Of a stretch of DNA of 64,000 nt, positions 61,830 to 64,000 are shown in pieces; positions within the stretch are counted from its first letter, which is position 1; every line of letters begins with the position of its first letter. Source of the DNA: Mediannikoviicoccus vaginalis (GTDB taxonomy: Bacteria; Bacillota; Clostridia; Tissierellales; Peptoniphilaceae); assembly GCF_928097925.1 (NCBI RefSeq), contig NZ_CAKMRI010000001.1:1302001-1366000 (forward strand), in the 5' to 3' direction. The translations under genes and the position numbers were made by a program. The notes below the pieces were generated by a model, which had not been told where the DNA came from, searched no databases, and saw nothing but the letters and a program-made list of their open reading frames with translations.

Positions 61830-63098
61830 ATGAAAGAACCTGTAAAAAAATTATTGAGAAACAAAAGCTACTTAAGTTACTTTTTTTCAACGGCTTTTTC
61901 TATGGGCTCAAGTAATATACTACAATTTACTTTGGCATTATATATTCTTGAAAAAACAGGATCACCTCTAGTATATGCTTCCATTCTTTCTATAGTGATA
62001 GTGCCTAGAATTTTTCTAACGCCTATAGGTGGAGTGGTAGGAGACAGGTTAAAAAGAATAAACATAATTAAAACCCTAAACTTAGTACAATTATTAATCA
62101 TGATTTTTTATGCGGTTTATTCCGGTACATATAGAGATATTTCTCTCTTTTCAGTTTATGTTTTAGTTATTGCATTGGAAATGATAGAGGTATTTTACAA
62201 CGCTGCGGAAAGTTCGATTTTATCGGAGATAATTGATAAAGATTTAATGGAAGAAGCTGTAACTCTATCTAGAGTGGACGATGGTATTGTATATATAACT
62301 ACACCTGTGGTTGCAGCATTCATATATAAGAAGTTCGGTATTTTTGGTGCGTTTATATTAATATCTAGTTTATTGTCCATTGCAATGGTATTAAACTTTT
62401 TTATAAATACACCCTATGCTTCTGATAAAAAAGAGAAGAAAGTCGGAGGGTTTAAAAATTATTTTTTGGAATTTAAAGAAGGCTTGGAGGAATTAGGCAG
62501 AAATAAATTTGCTAAAATCTTTGTTATTGTAGCACCTTTAATAAATTTTTCATTCTCAGCAGTATTTAGCGTAGTGATTACTTATGTGTTTTTAGAAGTG
62601 TTTAGCATAAGCGAATATGCTTATGGAGCATATAGAGCGGCAACGGCAAGTGTAAGTATTGTTCTTCCGTTTTTAATACTACCTATAATTAAAAAAGTTA
62701 AGCCTGAAAAATTACTTAAATACAGCTCACTTTCCATATCAGCATTTTTATTTCTAATAGGCTGCAGTGTTTATTTTGGAATGAATGGAGGAAAGGAAAA
62801 TATATTAGTGGCAGTGTGTCTAATAACTGTACTTGATTGTCTAGTAATTAGTTCGGTGATGCCATTAAATATTGCAACGCAGGTATTTTTTCAAAAGAAT
62901 ATCAAAAATGAATACAGAAGTAGAATCATGTCGGTGTTTAGTATGTTGGCATTGTCTTCCATACCACTTGGAAATATGTTTTATGGATTTTTAGCAGATA
63001 AATTTCCCGCCTACATCTGTGTTTTTATGGCCAGTTTAGCAGTGTTAATTTCCTACCCAATTATTATATTTGCTTCAAGAGAAGAATCTCTTCAATAA
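61830..63098 (+). CDS. MFS transporter (EntS/MFS_3-like)
   Basis: 422 residues with about twelve membrane helices: GGVVGDRLKRI in the helix 2-3 loop and PLGNMFYGFLADKFPAY in the matching C-terminal loop. The subfamily includes the enterobactin exporter EntS. The Fur-type box over its promoter supports a role in metal stress, perhaps siderophore export. ATG after AAAGGAA. Confidence 0.75.
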   Translation: MKEPVKKLLRNKSYLSYFFSTAFSMGSSNILQFTLALYILEKTGSPLVYASILSIVIVPRIFLTPIGGVVGDRLKRINIIKTLNLVQLLIMIFYAVYSGTYRDISLFSVYVLVIALEMIEVFYNAAESSILSEIIDKDLMEEAVTLSRVDDGIVYITTPVVAAFIYKKFGIFGAFILISSLLSIAMVLNFFINTPYASDKKEKKVGGFKNYFLEFKEGLEELGRNKFAKIFVIVAPLINFSFSAVFSVVITYVFLEVFSISEYAYGAYRAATASVSIVLPFLILPIIKKVKPEKLLKYSSLSISAFLFLIGCSVYFGMNGGKENILVAVCLITVLDCLVISSVMPLNIATQVFFQKNIKNEYRSRIMSVFSMLALSSIPLGNMFYGFLADKFPAYICVFMASLAVLISYPIIIFASREESLQ

Positions 63099-63102
63099 AA
63101 AA

Positions 63103-63128
63103 CGCCCCCTTCACCAAGAAGGGGGTTA
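63103..63128. terminator. Bidirectional terminator
   Basis: CCCCCTTC-ACCAA-GAAGGGGG between convergent MFS and pyrC genes, T-tracts on both sides. Confidence 0.85.
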
Positions 63129-63130
63129 TT

Positions 63131-64000
63131 TTATCCTCTATAAACAACCTTTCCACCACAGATGGTGTACTTAACAACACCTTGCAGTTTCATTCCCACA
63201 TATGGAGAGTTTTTTGATTTTGAAACAAATTCATCATAGACTATTTCTTCATCGGGATTAAAGATTGTTATATCCGCAGGAAAATCTTTTTTTATTTCTC
63301 CCGCAGGAAAGTTAAATAACTTTGCAGGGTTTAGAGACATCTTTTCAATAAGCTGTTGAAGTGTTAAGTGTCCCGGCTTTACAAGTTTTGTTATGGAAAG
63401 AGACAGTGAAGTTTCAAGTCCAAGGATGCCACTAGGTGCCCTTTCAAATTCCCTTTCTTTTTCCTTCATAGTATGGGGAGCGTGATCCGTTGCAATCATA
63501 TCCACAGTTCCATCTTTCAAGCCTTCAATTAGCGCAAGTCTATCTTCCTCTGTTCTAATTGGTGGGTTTATTCTTGCAAGGGTTCCAATTTTTAAAACAT
63601 CTTCTTCGTTTAAACTAAAGTGGTTTGGCGTTACTTCGCAAGTTGCGTTTACTCCAAGCTCTTTAAATAATTTTATTATTTCCACCGACTCCTTGCATGA
63701 AATATGTTGAATATGGATGTGGCCCTTGGTGCTTAGTCCTATTGCCAAATCCTTTGCAATTTGTGAATATTCCGAAACCTTTGATGCGCCCTTTACATTA
63801 AAGGCCTTTGCAACTTCCCCTTCATTTACTCCATGAGAACCTAACATATCCGAGTCCTCTTCGTGTAGACTCACTGGAACATTTAATTTATATGCCCTGT
63901 CTAATGCATCTTTTAAAAACTTTCCGTCTTTAATCACAACACCGTCGTCACTAAGACCAACAGCACCAAGTTCAATTAGCTTTTCAAAGTCTGTAAACTC
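63131..64000 (-). CDS. pyrC: Dihydroorotase (partial, 5' end beyond the window)
   Basis: 289 codons visible and open to the right edge. SLHEED carries a zinc-binding His, GHIHIQHIS a further one, and ATDHAPHT the catalytic Asp. C-terminal EVVYDEFVSKSKNSPYVG and CGGKVVYRG match type I dihydroorotase. Full proteins have about 430 residues, so a third lies outside. Closes the dihydroorotate ring in pyrimidine synthesis. Confidence 0.9.
   Translation of the reverse strand, partial: EFTDFEKLIELGAVGLSDDGVVIKDGKFLKDALDRAYKLNVPVSLHEEDSDMLGSHGVNEGEVAKAFNVKGASKVSEYSQIAKDLAIGLSTKGHIHIQHISCKESVEIIKLFKELGVNATCEVTPNHFSLNEEDVLKIGTLARINPPIRTEEDRLALIEGLKDGTVDMIATDHAPHTMKEKEREFERAPSGILGLETSLSLSITKLVKPGHLTLQQLIEKMSLNPAKLFNFPAGEIKKDFPADITIFNPDEEIVYDEFVSKSKNSPYVGMKLQGVVKYTICGGKVVYRG

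Overview
The window is AT-rich DNA with ATG/GTG/TTG starts, strong AGGAGG-type ribosome binding sites, short intergenic gaps and Gram-positive gene families (CWB2 surface protein, MptD-type ECF transporters, YedE selenium genes, fructose PTS). It looks like chromosome of an anaerobic low-GC Firmicute. The family mix suggests Tissierellia/Peptoniphilaceae (Peptoniphilus, Anaerococcus or Finegoldia relatives), but no rRNA or marker gene here proves that.

Positions 1 to about 18,690 read as the right part of an integrative element. They hold the C-terminus of a nonribosomal peptide synthetase with a Cys-type thioesterase, a Rossmann reductase, a stand-alone thioesterase-like hydrolase, a TetR regulator, a complete ECF transporter (S, T, A), a MATE exporter and a heterodimeric ABC transporter pair. 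This resembles a yersiniabactin/equibactin-like metallophore island. The end module follows: a leader with a terminator, a sigma-70-like gene, a structured leader RNA, a 55-aa protein, three overlapping large serine recombinases and a KilA-N gene. The element ends inside the Walker A motif of a host ABC exporter gene, whose 3' remnant (18,691-19,311) is followed by the host's own ECF S-T-A set. The element therefore sits in a locus paralogous to its own cargo.

Positions 22,200-30,300 form an accessory region under Fur-type boxes. It has a membrane protein, a metallo-beta-lactamase/methyltransferase fusion broken by one TGA, two alpha/beta hydrolases, a GNAT enzyme, a Crp/Fnr regulator facing a methyltransferase, a relic of an iron-siderophore permease, a cupin protein and decayed coding DNA.

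Positions 30,460-42,200 carry a cysteine/thiol operon (YbaK deacylase, glutamate-cysteine ligase, glutathionylspermidine-synthase-like ATP-grasp enzyme), an MBL hydrolase, an M20 amidohydrolase with a CPBP protease, a P-type ATPase behind a yybP-ykoY manganese riboswitch, and a translationally coupled selenium operon (YedE, TusA-like, DUF3343).

Positions 42,300-64,000 hold a 1754-residue surface protein with Ig-like repeats and three CWB2 anchors, a frameshifted ISL3 transposase, a glycosyltransferase, a P-II-like protein, Ogt, a phosphoesterase, an ABC transporter, a fructose PTS operon with a truncated paralogue, argS, a structured RNA candidate before mntP, an orphan MazE-like gene, a Fur-box MFS transporter and the 3' part of pyrC. 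Metal handling (iron, manganese, selenium) recurs through the whole window.
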